64,000 bases of DNA, from NCBI GenBank assembly GCA_028564675.1, contig JAOVVO010000192.1, positions 1-64,000 of the forward strand, read 5' to 3'. The notes under the pieces are model-generated. The model had not been told where the DNA came from and did not search any database. It saw only the letters and a program-made list of their open reading frames with translations. Source of the DNA: Onchocerca lupi (Eukaryota > Nematoda > Chromadorea > Rhabditida > Onchocercidae). Below are positions 54,082 through 64,000 of this stretch, one piece after another; within the stretch, counting starts at the first letter, position 1, and each line of letters starts with the position of its first letter. Position numbers and translations under genes: made by a program.

Positions 54082-57000
54082 CTGCAATAAACGAAAACAT
54101 ATATTATTCTGATCAATGATTCGTGATGTGAATTATTAAAAAAGATGCCGTAAATATATGTATACATACATATTCATAAATGTAATTACTAGCATACACA
54201 TGTATGCGCTTATATCTACACATACTATATATCATTTACACATAATATTGTATTTATGTATATATATATATATATATATAGCACACTACGACTTATATAA
54301 TTAAACAAATTTCTTTAAACGAAAAAAAAAGAAAAAAAAACAACAAAATACAAAAATAAAACCAATCTTAGTCGAATATTTATCAATAACAATCTACTAA
54401 ATAACTCCTTTCAACTTAATTTTGTAACCGTATCAATTATCTAAGATATCTCGAAAATTTTCTCACTCCCTTTTCCCCTTTCAATCTCTCATAGTCAATA
54501 AGATTGTCGGAAGGTAAAATGATATAAGCTCAAGCTTACTACAAAATCTTTTCCACTTTTCCGTCTTCCTTTCTCGTTTCTCGCCAATTACCTGGAAAAT
54601 CTAGTCATATTAATCGCAGACATCTCTCTTCACTTAATACTACCAAATAATTTCATCTAATATAAACAAAAAGAAAGTTGAAATATTAAAAATGAAAATT
54701 TGTATTAGCTCAATAAACATTAATATAGGTTGGAAACATAAACATATGAAGGAAAATATGATTGAAACATATATGACGTGAATAAATAAAACACCAAGTC
54801 ACAAGAATACGTAATCAAATACTTATCACTTGAAGTGACAAAAAAATAAACAGTTAAAATCGAACAAACATGTCATGTATGCCTACCTTAGATGACAAAT
54901 CATATTTACATCACTATTTAAAAAATAAAAACTAAAAACAAATCAATAAATAAACAGTTGCATGTAATATGAAACGATATATCCAAATATACATAAATTT
55001 AAAACTATTTTTTTATTTTTTCGTAAAATTCTTTGCGAATTTAATTTCAACATTTAGTCATTTAATAAATTTAGCACCGATAAGAAACAGAGCAATACGT
55101 CAGCTAATTATAACAATCGGTACACTAATCAACTAATTAGTTAATTAATTATGTTACTACAAACATTTTAAATTTGCCGAAACATAGTTTCGTATTAAAA
55201 CTTGATTGAATTTTGCTAAATAATATTTGAAAAAGTATTCAAGGAAGTCTAGACTGATTATCTGATTAGCTAGTTACCAAACTATTTACTTCGACACTTA
55301 AATCATTTCTTAGATCATAAAGAATGACCTGGCTCATAAAATAGCCATAAAATGAGCACAAAATTAGACCGTAAAATTTAGATTATAAAATTCAAATAGA
55401 ACTTCTTATATGAAAGACAATGTAAGAAAAGTCTAACTTTTCGATAATTATACAAACAAGTAATGACATATTTGCTATTCTCCTGTTCAAATCGATCGAC
55501 TCTTAACTATATATTTTATTATTTTCTAAATCAGTTTCTAACTACAAAAATAAACAAATTATTTATTCGTTCCTAAATTAATTTTTAACCAACAAAAATA
55601 AACAAATTGTTGGAGATATTTCGAATCAAAAAAAATTTCGTATAAATACGATGAAAATTTATTCTCTTGTCATATAAATCAAGAGAGAATAAAAGATGAT
55701 TACGGTAGAACAAAGTAGCTAGTAGCATAATTTAACTTATGAAATCCCAAAAAATTAAGAATTCCATGAAAAAACCACCCGAAAAAAGGAGGAAAAATAC
55801 AACAAGCTGATGGGAAAAATTCCATAGCAATCACATTACAACATTCAAATTTAGTAGCCGAATTCCACGCAAACATCATCCAATGCCACATTTCAATCCC
55901 ATTCATTCCAATATGGTAGCTTATAGTAGTCACCGTATCGATTTTGGAATGAATGATCTTTCTCCACTTACCATTTCTATTTCGAAATATAAATCTATTG
56001 GTACAGGAGACAAAGACTACCATTCGGGGGAAAAAAACTATAACATATTTACCGTACCACTTTTGGGACATTAAGTTTACCATACTTACCGTCTCAGTTT
56101 CGAAATACAAGCCTTATTATCACAGAAAGCAAAAAAAGCTTTAATTTAATTTTATTCCAAGAATGGCTTCACTGAATTTCGATAATTTGTAATTTTAAAA
56201 TTTTACTTCGTTGTTTGCTAGCAGCATGAATATTTTCAATGCTATCAAAACAGAAATTTAAAGATGCATGCAGGAAATGGCGAAGGATGTGAACTTGAAT
56301 TAAACTATGCGAATATGAAGTTAAAGAAATTGAAATGAACAGGGAGAAATCGAAAGGAATGGTCTTTAAAAGTGAATAATTTAACTAAAGCATTTCTGAT
56401 AAAACAGAATCAGAATTCGGCATGTATTTATTGATAAATACAATAAACAAAGTAGAAAAAATTCATTTCATTTTCCTTCCGTAACTTACGATGTTGAAAA
56501 TATTAAGAATTATATTAAATTACTTGATTTTTTCATCTAAGAATTCAGCGATAAATTTTTGGACATAAGATTACCACTTAAGAACTTACTATCAGTAAAC
56601 TTCTATGAAAGTTAATAGATTCTATTTTTGAAAAAAATCAAACTTCTTTAAAAAAATTAAAAAAAATCTTTTTTATTCTCGACATTAATTCACTTTTTTT
56701 CATTTTTTATATAGCTAATACTCCTTTATTTTGATCGAGACAGCACTTTCTAATCATTGATTTATTATCATTTGGAACGATCTTATCAATAGTATAATTT
56801 AATGAACCAAATTTATCGCACTTTTTTCTTAAAGAACTGAACATATTCATCTAAAGATACATATTTCTAATCTTTCAGAAATTTATTCACTGAATGATTG
56901 GAAATGAATGAGGAGAAATCTAAATAATTAAACTTTTGTAGTTAGAAATATAATGTAATTAATAGTAAAAAATGTAATTATTGTTTTAAAGCATTGATGA

Positions 57001-57872
57001 CACATTTCATGTATAATGAATTTTTTTTCTCACGTACAATTCCATTTTTATATACGTACAAAACTTGAATTAGTATACTCGAATTAATAAGCAAACACTA
57101 ATACAGACTTAATCAATTACACAAAATAATAAACCACTTTTCAAGGAAAAGCTAATAAAAGAAAATTGCTCTTTGCAAATAAATTGGATTGATAGACGAA
57201 ATGATGAATAATACGCTCAAATAAATGTGAAACTGATTGATTCACACTAACTAAAATAAAAAAAAAAAAAAAGCAGAAATAGTCATCATTAACATTTAAT
57301 GTCAGCTTTACACATTCAATCTGATTGAATCAATTCGAAAGTTACAATTTTTTTCAAATGCATTCTTTAATTTATCGATATAATCGATAAAAATATGACA
57401 TTATACAAGCTGAATATAAACTGACATAATTAATCAATCAGGCGAAAAGTATAATATAAATAAAAAATAGTAAAATAATTATAAACAAATAATCAGTAAA
57501 ATGTTTGTGAATAAATAATAAAATGATTTTCAATAAGGTAATAATAAATAAAATAATCAAACAATAGTAGTAAAACTCGTTATCAACAGCATAAAAAATG
57601 TCACTTACCAAAGAGATTATAATTTGGGAAGCACTAAATTTTTTTCTATGCCAATATTTTTCATGTGGAATGTTACTTTTTTTTCACTACTTAGTAAACT
57701 GATTAAATATCTTTCACACTGCATCGTAATACATATGTTGATAAGAAAACGAAAATGATTATTACTTGATCAATTTCTCAATTATCTCCAGCAGTCAGTC
57801 AATTTCCGAATAAATATTCAAATTAGTTCTGAATAATGCCAAAAAAAAGTGCAATCACATAAAAAATGCACA
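54082..57872. other. intergenic region upstream of ACK gene, no supported gene
   Basis: The ACK-gene ATG follows directly on a TTGCAG acceptor (54082-54087 region), so a trans-spliced leader or 5' UTR intron is likely, and the promoter must lie further upstream in this block. A TATA/CATATG-rich microsatellite spans about 54145-54285. Near 55961-56115 a TTTCGAAATA...GGTAAGT block occurs twice about 120 bp apart on the minus strand; both strands there have open frames of 60-136 codons with no recognisable family. No gene is called. Confidence 0.55.
54145..54285. repeat. TATG/TACA/TA-rich microsatellite tract
   Basis: Interrupted TATGTATACATACATA and pure TA runs lie 60-200 bp upstream of the ACK-gene start codon. 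Confidence 0.8.
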
Positions 57873-59282
57873 TTAAATGTTTTTTAATTTATTTCTGAAC
57901 ATTCCACCATGCCCAGGAATAATCCAATCTGCTTCATTCAATATTATTCGACGGCTTTTTTCTTGTTCTTCCGGATATTTGCTATTTGCTTTCCAACTAT
58001 CATTATCATTTTCTTCTTCAAAAACATCCCCTAAAAATAACAAGTTTAGAAAATCATAGTTTTTCTCTTTAAAAAAAATTTTTTTCAATTATAAAAGTAA
58101 AAATGGCTAACAGACCCACGATTTTTTATCATCATAAAAATGAAAATGGCTTACAGACCTACGATAGCAACTGTTCCATATTCGGTGCCTGTCACGATGA
58201 TGCTACGATCATGATCAGTATGTCCAGGAGTTGGTCTTATCTGCACAGAATTATCTAATGTACAAATATTCTGCAAAATAATAAATCATACAGTTTTGCT
58301 GTAATATAATACAATATTATTTTCTGTTTTGTTGGGTTGAGCGATATATTCCACTCTATCAATTATTCATTTCTAACAGAAGAGGAAGCAGATATAACAA
58401 GGAGATAGTATTTATTATCATTTTAACATCGGACAGCATATCATCGTTGATAAGAAAAAATGATATAAAATATTTTGAATAGAATAACAAAATAAAACAA
58501 TCAACTATACCGCACAAACTTCATAAATACCATCTTTGGCAACATCATCATTCATATAAATTTTGGCTCGTTGGAAAAGTGATAAATTACCACAATGATC
58601 AATATGTCCATGGGTTATTATCAGATCGGTAATGTCATTACAATTTAACGAATATTTTGAAAGTGCTGCAAAAATTTGTTTCAAAAGTATGAAACGATAA
58701 TTATTCATTCATATTCGAACAATCCTTCCAAGAATTTAAGGTAATCGAAACTGTCTTAATTAATGGAATTTGCTGGTCAAAATGTGGTAATATCTAATAA
58801 TGGTTATTTGAATAGTAAATATGTGAGATTATTGAAAAATACTAATGATACTAGTTTTTGGTGAGCTTAAAATTCATATTAACGCATATGATTCGCATAA
58901 TCTGCTTGAGGATATTTCTTGTAATCATCATCAGTACCAATATATTCGAAAATCATTTTTAGTTTTTAATCTTTCAGTTCCGGAATCTTTCAATTCCAGT
59001 AAAACTTCCCAAATCGTTCAATTCAAACATTAATTTTCAAGAAACATTAAAGCTTTCCAAATTCAAACATAGTTTTCAATAAATAGGAAAAGAAAAATGA
59101 CAAGTTAATAAACCTTGGATAATATGCGTGCCATTCCATGGATCACCGCAATCCACCAGAATTTTCCTCTTTTCAGTCATAACCAATGTTACAGTACCAG
59201 ATGCTTCCGAATAACCATTCCTTTTTATCTGCCTACAGTAACCATCTAATAATACGTACACTTTTGGATATTTGTCTATCAT
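57873..59282 (-). CDS. MBLAC1-like metallo-beta-lactamase-fold hydrolase (4 exons, 197 aa)
   Basis: Minus-strand exons: 59282-59114, 58665-58511, 58270-58159, 58030-57873 (594 nt, consistent phases). I use the ATG at 59282; its exon begins at 59300 just after a TTGCAG acceptor, so either a trans-spliced leader or an upstream exon precedes it. All metal-ligand motifs of the fold are present: HGHIDH (His75, His77, Asp79, His80), His125 in TPGHTDH, the bridging Asp147 in AIVGD, and His186 in PGHGG. The N-terminal TVTLV..ILVDCG strand pair and the final ADWIIPGHGGMFR match MBLAC1, the metallo-beta-lactamase domain-containing protein 1 family, known as a ribonuclease for histone pre-mRNA in mammals and as SWIP-10 in C. 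elegans, where it acts in glia. It is shorter than human MBLAC1, mainly at the N-terminus. The substrate here is not shown by the sequence. Confidence 0.85.
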
Positions 59283-59734
59283 ACCATATCCGATCAAATC
59301 CTGCAAAGTTTTATGAAAATTCCAAAGATTTAAAGAGAAAAAAAAACCGAAAAAATAAATAAATGAAAAATCACTGTGGAAAATTTTGTGAATTGAAATT
59401 TAACGCAATGTCATATCAGGCTCGAGAACACAATGCGTTAAAACTTGAATCTCGGGTTTGGATCTTGGAAAGAATGAGATGCGAGAAATTTAAGGTTCCT
59501 GCATTGGTGATCTTTGGTTGTTACTAAGGACGGAAGTCTCGTCGTTGTTGTTGTTGGACGGATATTGATAATCTTTAGTCATTACTGGACTAGAGATTAA
59601 GATGTTGTTATTGTTGGACAGAACTAATGATCTTTGGTCATTATATTGGTAAAGTTGGGAGTTTTTTTGGTTGAATAAATGACTGGTGATCTTTGATCGT
59701 TTCCTTATATTTATCTTATAGAAGAAACTCGTAG
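59283..59734. promoter_or_regulatory. short divergent intergenic region shared by MBLAC1-like and mrps-28 genes
   Basis: The two start codons face away from each other across about 450 bp, so this block must hold both core promoters or trans-splice regions. A TTTATCTTATAG acceptor ends at 59720, 14 nt before the mrps-28 ATG, and a TTGCAG acceptor ends at 59301 on the minus strand before the MBLAC1-like exon. The middle is a degenerate 60-bp repeat. A minus-strand open frame (59490-59819) that overlaps mrps-28 exon 1 is Asn/Ser-rich because of that repeat and is not called as a gene. Confidence 0.6.
59505..59705. repeat. degenerate ~60-bp tandem repeat, four units, in shared promoter region
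   Basis: The motif TGATCTTTGGTCATT or close variants recurs at about 59507, 59567, 59626 and 59687, a period near 60 bp. Each is followed by a variable part containing GTTGTTGTTGGACGG-like or GGACTAGAG-like sequence. Copies are moderately diverged. Confidence 0.75.
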
Positions 59735-62126
59735 ATGTTTGCGTCACAGATTCGTTTCTTGCAACTCGTTCATTCATTAAAACGGATCGGATATTGGAGA
59801 AGCAATAGCGGCACCTCAATTAGCCAAGCAGTACCGTCCACATCATCAGCGATTTCTTCCGATGAACAGCAGCATTACTCGGGAAAGTTATTGAGTAAAG
59901 ATGAAATTAAACAGGTTTGTTTATTTTTAAAACTCTGAAATTTATAATTCAGCCAGTGAAATTATTTATTTGATGTTTATCTACATGTAACTGATTTTAC
60001 ACGGTATTCGAAAATTGCTTTTCAGTCGTATTTATCTCAATAACTTACACATTTTTGACACATATTTTTTTTACATTTTTTTATACATTTTTTTTTCACA
60101 TTTTTCACGCATACATTCTTATACTATGATTCATTCTGCATTCCTTCTTTAAAAATGGCTTTCATGCCCGTTAATATATATTTCTTTTATGTTACAAGCA
60201 ATTATTGGGAAATATCGAAGTAAATTGATCATTGGGTTGTTCTTCCTTTTGTCGCTTGTGGAGAAGAATACTGCTTAATTGAATCGTATAGGGTTCAGAA
60301 ATTGATTTCTTGTGATGTTTGGGGATTTATTCATACCTTGAACATTTTTCAAGCCTTCGGGTTTACTCTAGAAAGAAGTAATAAGCAACTCGTCTATAGA
60401 AATATTTCTTTCTTATTAAATATGATATTTGTTATTCAACTCAGGTTGCTGTTCTTGAAGAAACATGAGGTTTAATGATAATAGTTGTCATAATAATAAT
60501 TATAAATAGATATAAATAAAATGCCAGTTTGTTGCGAAAATTTGAAATGAAATGAGAATGAGGACACTGTTAGAATCATAGAGATCTATAAGAGATATTG
60601 ATATATGATATGATAAAATATGCTGTGATTTGTATTACCGAATAAAGGTTATTAATCTTAAAAACTATGCGTTTCTCTTTACCTTTCTTCTATTTTCTAT
60701 TGCCTGGACATAAGGAGCTAGTTTCTGATCTGTCAGAATTTTGTTAGGGTGATGGTTAGTCCTGAAATTTTCGAATTTTGAAATATTTTTTTTTTTAAAT
60801 TATGCTCTATTTGCATATGAATTGATCAATCACTTTTATAAAAAAAAAAAAATTATTTCTTTAACAACTGAAATGTGGTCCCAAAAAATGAAAATTCATT
60901 TTTTCCAGATAAAATGATGCTTCTTTAGGAAAAAGGAAAAATTGAATTTTGAATTGATTTTCCTCTTTTATGAATGTAAAATTTGAATTTCTTTTTCATA
61001 TATTTTTTTTATTTGAGGATCATAAACGCTTCGCCGAATTATTTCGTCATTCTAAATTTGTACAGCTTGCTGATTTTGAAGGACGAATAGTTATAGGAGA
61101 AATTGTACGCCGAATTGCAGATGATTTATATATCGATATGGGACTAAAATTTAATGCTGTATGTAAAGCACCGGTGATGAAAAACGAGTTAGTTATTTGA
61201 TTGATTCCTGGTTAATCTCGAGATTTACATCAATATTTTTTATGAAATAAAATTAGATCTTACTATTGTCAAAAATTTTGAATTGATTTTTCTTCCGTCT
61301 TACAATATTATAGTTTCTCTTTCTCGAAATTTAACCAGATATGTTTCCTTTCGGTCTTTTACTAAGGCATATTCGATTCATAGCTATTTATATCCATAAA
61401 ATTCCGAGCAGATTGCTATACATTATCACATGTTTTCATGCAAGCGTATAATAGTTGGAATTTCGATAATAGTTTCATTGAATGCTTTGATGGAAGCAAT
61501 TTTAGTGCGACTCTTTCTATATTATTTCTTATCATTCGCTATTCTACTATTTAATCCAAATCTACTGCCTAAAATATCATTCGGTATAATTTTTTTTCTC
61601 ACATGACAAAATCCAATCAATTAGTAGTATGAAATAATATGTTTCAGAAGTTATAGAATAGGAGCAAAGGTTCTTCTTCGTTTGCATGATCCCGAACTTT
61701 CCGAATTATTTTTGGGTTCCACAAAAGAATTAACGTTGTTGGAAGCAGATGCAACTCTTCTCGGTTTGTATCGTCCGCAGTCAAACGAATCAATGAAAAC
61801 TGCTTTCTCTGAAAGTATAGAAAATGAAGGTATCATCATTTGCAGTTTTTATTTCCGGATTATAGTTCATTGTTTAAAATTTGTTATATCAAAGCTTTTT
61901 TCGTTAGATTGTTGGGGTTCTCTTTACATTTTTTTCTTGATGATTAGACTTTTATTCCAAACCTTTGAATCTGGGATAGTTTGCCAGGCTAAAAAACAAA
62001 TTGCTGTCTTTATATATTGAAGAACATACTCTAAAATTCGTTATATAGCAGTTAATTTTAGTGAAAGAGATTGAAGCTTCGACGTCGGAGATTGCTGGAA
62101 AATCAGAATTAAAAGAATCTGTTTAA
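59735..62126 (+). CDS. mrps-28: mitochondrial small ribosomal subunit protein S28 (bS1m), 4 exons, 198 aa
   Basis: Exons: 59735-59914, 61018-61187, 61648-61829, 62062-62126 (597 nt, consistent phases). The ATG at 59735 lies 14 nt after a good acceptor. Residues 1-25 are basic and hydrophobic without acidic residues, fitting a mitochondrial targeting peptide. The conserved body runs from about residue 62 to 160: FAELFRHSKFVQL, GRIVIGEIVRRIADDLYIDM, a short loop, RIGAKVLLRLHDPELSELFL, then TLLEADATLLG. These blocks match MRPS28 (human FASMLRHS, VIGRIFHIVENDLYIDFG, LRLLDLELTSRFLG, VLEANAVLLG) in order and spacing. The product is a structural component of the mitochondrial ribosome small subunit. 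The C-terminal 35 residues are Glu/Ser/Lys-rich and not conserved. Exon 1 is divergent from the minus-strand MBLAC1-like gene. Confidence 0.9.
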
Positions 62127-63389
62127 AATCCCATTAAGAGATGAACTGAATATTATTGCGCTACAGTTAAGAAATGAAAATGTGAATCCAAATTTGAAAA
62201 AACTGAAGGGACAAACTCAAAATCTAAAATTAGAGATTGAGTGTTCAAACTTGCCAAATTGAAGCTGGAAGAATTGAAAGATGAAGAAAAAAAGACTGAA
62301 ATTTCCGGTTTTTCGATGCATACCATCAGATCAAATTTATTAGAGAATTCTGAAATGTTTTAGTTTTAGTTTTTTTTCAAAAATTGTTATGTTTGACATT
62401 GTGCATTTATGCATTTATGCTTTTTTATGCACATTGAGCATTTATACTCTATTGTTTGATATGCATGGATTTTTTTTCTGCTCTCTTCTTTTACATGGTC
62501 CATTGAAGTTTCGAAATCTTATTATATAAATATGTATAAAAAGCTGCTTACGACCTTTTTTATTTGATTTGCTGAATATTATGCGAGATAGCATACTTGC
62601 TGCAATGTTTGGCAATTATTTCTTTAATAGTTTAACTATTAATCATGCATTTCATTTTTTCAAATGTAGCAATTTAAGCAGGTTAAAAATAAGGAACCCA
62701 TTGATTCGTGATGGACTCTATTAATTTCATTAAATGTGTATGTAAGCTTAATTTAAATCATGGCGAAACTACCAGGTTAGTTAGTATAGGATTGACTGTA
62801 ATCGTTCCGTGAAAATTTTTTTCAAATATTCGATTTGAAACCCTTGTTTTTTTATTTGACTTAGATTATGACATTCTGATATATTCATCAAGTCTTTATC
62901 TTATCCAATCAAAAATTCTATTAATTATAGAAAAGGAATAAATTCACCAGTAATCTCGGTGAATAAATAATTCAAAGTCATGTCTTATTTTAGCAACTTT
63001 TTATTTCTTCGAAATAATAGATGGACGAAGCATTTCATACCAGGAAATTTTTACAATCATTTTTGCAAAGAAAACAAGGTAGCTTGGAAATAAGAATGAA
63101 AAAATATAATTGCTTAATTTATATAGTCTTTCAATTCTTTTTGTATCATTTTTATGTTGTATGACATATTCTTCAAAAATCTTCGATTCAACAACTTTTG
63201 TCATTTGATTGATATTGTTTTCGTGGTGATATGTTATTGTTTTATTAATTTTCTTGTTTTGGAGTAAATCATTGTTTTTATCATTTAATTATTTCAATCT
63301 TTGCTTATTGAATCAAGTCTTCCATTAAATAAATATTGTATTTGAAGTAATGCGTAATGTGTTCCAGATGACATTCATAATCCATCGAT
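62127..63389. other. 3' flank of mrps-28, no supported gene
   Basis: Just after the mrps-28 stop, 62130-62340 is purine-rich with short Lys/Glu/Leu-rich frames in several registers, probably 3' UTR or decayed sequence. A minus-strand frame at 63001-63204 begins with ATG and has a charged first half (FEEYVIQHKNDTKRIERLY) but no splice partner or family I recognise. Confidence 0.45.
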
Positions 63390-63569
63390 TTACCTTATTC
63401 TTTTTGATTTAGTAAATAAAAAATTCAAAAATAAACTAAAAGACTCAGCAAAAAGACCAAAATTTTTTATTTTGTCAAATTTATCAATCAAATCAAACCA
63501 TGTTTGCTTCACGGACTTTCCACCAGATCCTCTCCGTTCAACACATACACTTTCTTTCTGTTCTTCCAT
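63390..63569 (-). CDS. possible small ORF or first exon, unknown (59 codons)
   Basis: A minus-strand frame starts at ATG 63569, has an in-frame stop a few codons upstream, and ends at TAA 63390. The first 25 residues are polar and well mixed (ERRGSGGKSVKQTWFDLI), with less AT-rich DNA than the surroundings; the rest is Phe/Lys-rich and may be intron read-through. A weak donor (TTTTG|GTC) lies about 38 codons in. It may be a first exon of a gene running toward the 63001-63204 frame. I do not recognise it. Confidence 0.2.
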   Translation of the reverse strand: MEEQKESVCVERRGSGGKSVKQTWFDLIDKFDKIKNFGLFAESFSLFLNFLFTKSKRIR

Positions 63570-63748
63570 TGCATTATTAAAGCCCTTTTGATCGAAATTT
63601 TATTCTCTCTTTTAGAAGATTTTTTTTCATATTCAAAAGACCATGTATAACCAATTCAATTCAAGTTTACTACATGATAAAACGGAAAGAAGGTATGCGT
63701 CGGATTGTTTATACGTAATTGTGGTTTTGTTTTGATAACTTTTTTTTT

Positions 63749-63750
<2 letters not shown>

Positions 63751-63789
<39 letters not shown>
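63751..63789. repeat. T-run of 39 nt
   Basis: A homopolymer T tract near the right edge of the window, preceded by a shorter nine-T run and a single C. No element body is recognisable at either side. Confidence 0.9.
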
Positions 63790-63790
<1 letters not shown>

Positions 63791-64000
63791 ATTATTTTGC
63801 TTTATTTTTGGCTTACTGTAATTTCTAAACAAAATTTATGTTCTCTCATGATATTATCATTACTTTACGGGGTTACATTAAAAAAATGAATGTATTTGAA
63901 TGATTTGAAATTCTTGACATTTTAGTAATCCAGTACAGAAAACTGGATTATTATATGGTTCCAATTTTTAAGAAGAGTACAGGCAGTTAAATTCGATCAT

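Noticed and set aside
55700..56110. 136-codon minus-strand frame
   Set aside because: It is aromatic-rich with no recognisable domain, has an overlapping plus-strand frame, and contains a duplicated donor-like repeat; not enough to call a gene.
59490..59819. 109-codon minus-strand frame overlapping mrps-28 exon 1
   Set aside because: Its Asn/Ser/Gln-rich content comes from the 60-bp repeat, it overlaps a well-supported exon on the other strand, and I could not join it in phase to the MBLAC1-like exon with a good donor.
1..64000. CRISPR arrays, bacterial operons, tRNA or rRNA genes
   Set aside because: None seen. The repeats present are tandem or inverted and eukaryotic in character, and no cloverleaf or rRNA signature was recognised.

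Overview
The window is eukaryotic nuclear DNA, very AT-rich, with short exons split by long AT-rich introns that obey GT..AG. Several first coding exons lie just downstream of a strong 3' splice acceptor, as expected for nematode spliced-leader trans-splicing. The gene content (a nematode-style receptor tyrosine kinase, an ACK-family kinase, an MBLAC1-type hydrolase, mitoribosomal mS28/bS1m-like protein) and one intron carrying decayed, Wolbachia-like bacterial DNA point to a filarial (spirurid) nematode. The species assignment is inference.

Layout. 1-14.8 kb: AT-rich DNA with microsatellites and degenerate tandem repeats and no gene I can defend. 14.85-18.41 kb (+): a four-exon gene for a 154-residue single-pass membrane protein of unknown function. 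18.4-24.6 kb: no supported gene. 24.60-24.94 kb (-): a small single-exon gene of unknown function. 25.73-37.34 kb (+): a twelve-exon receptor tyrosine kinase (597 aa). Its intron 9 holds a roughly 1.2 kb insertion with recognisable bacterial gyrB and lipoyl-domain fragments. 38.82-39.54 kb (-): a two-exon, 99-residue tail-anchored-like protein. 43.69-54.08 kb (-): a 27-exon ACK-type non-receptor tyrosine kinase (1118 aa; SAM-like, kinase, SH3-like, CRIB, proline-rich tail, UBA). 57.87-59.28 kb (-): an MBLAC1-like metallo-beta-lactamase-fold protein. 59.74-62.13 kb (+): mitochondrial ribosomal protein S28. The last two genes are divergent and share a short intergenic region built of a roughly 60-bp repeat.

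The genes do not form an operon or an obvious pathway. They are ordinary dispersed housekeeping and signalling genes on both strands. All multi-exon models were assembled by hand: every junction uses GT..AG and keeps reading phase, and the summed coding lengths are exact multiples of three. The most interesting item is the decayed endosymbiont-like DNA inside the receptor kinase intron. Next are the cysteine-free receptor ectodomain with a substituted glycine loop, the full-length ACK/SID-3-type kinase, and a perfect 32-bp hairpin in one of its introns.
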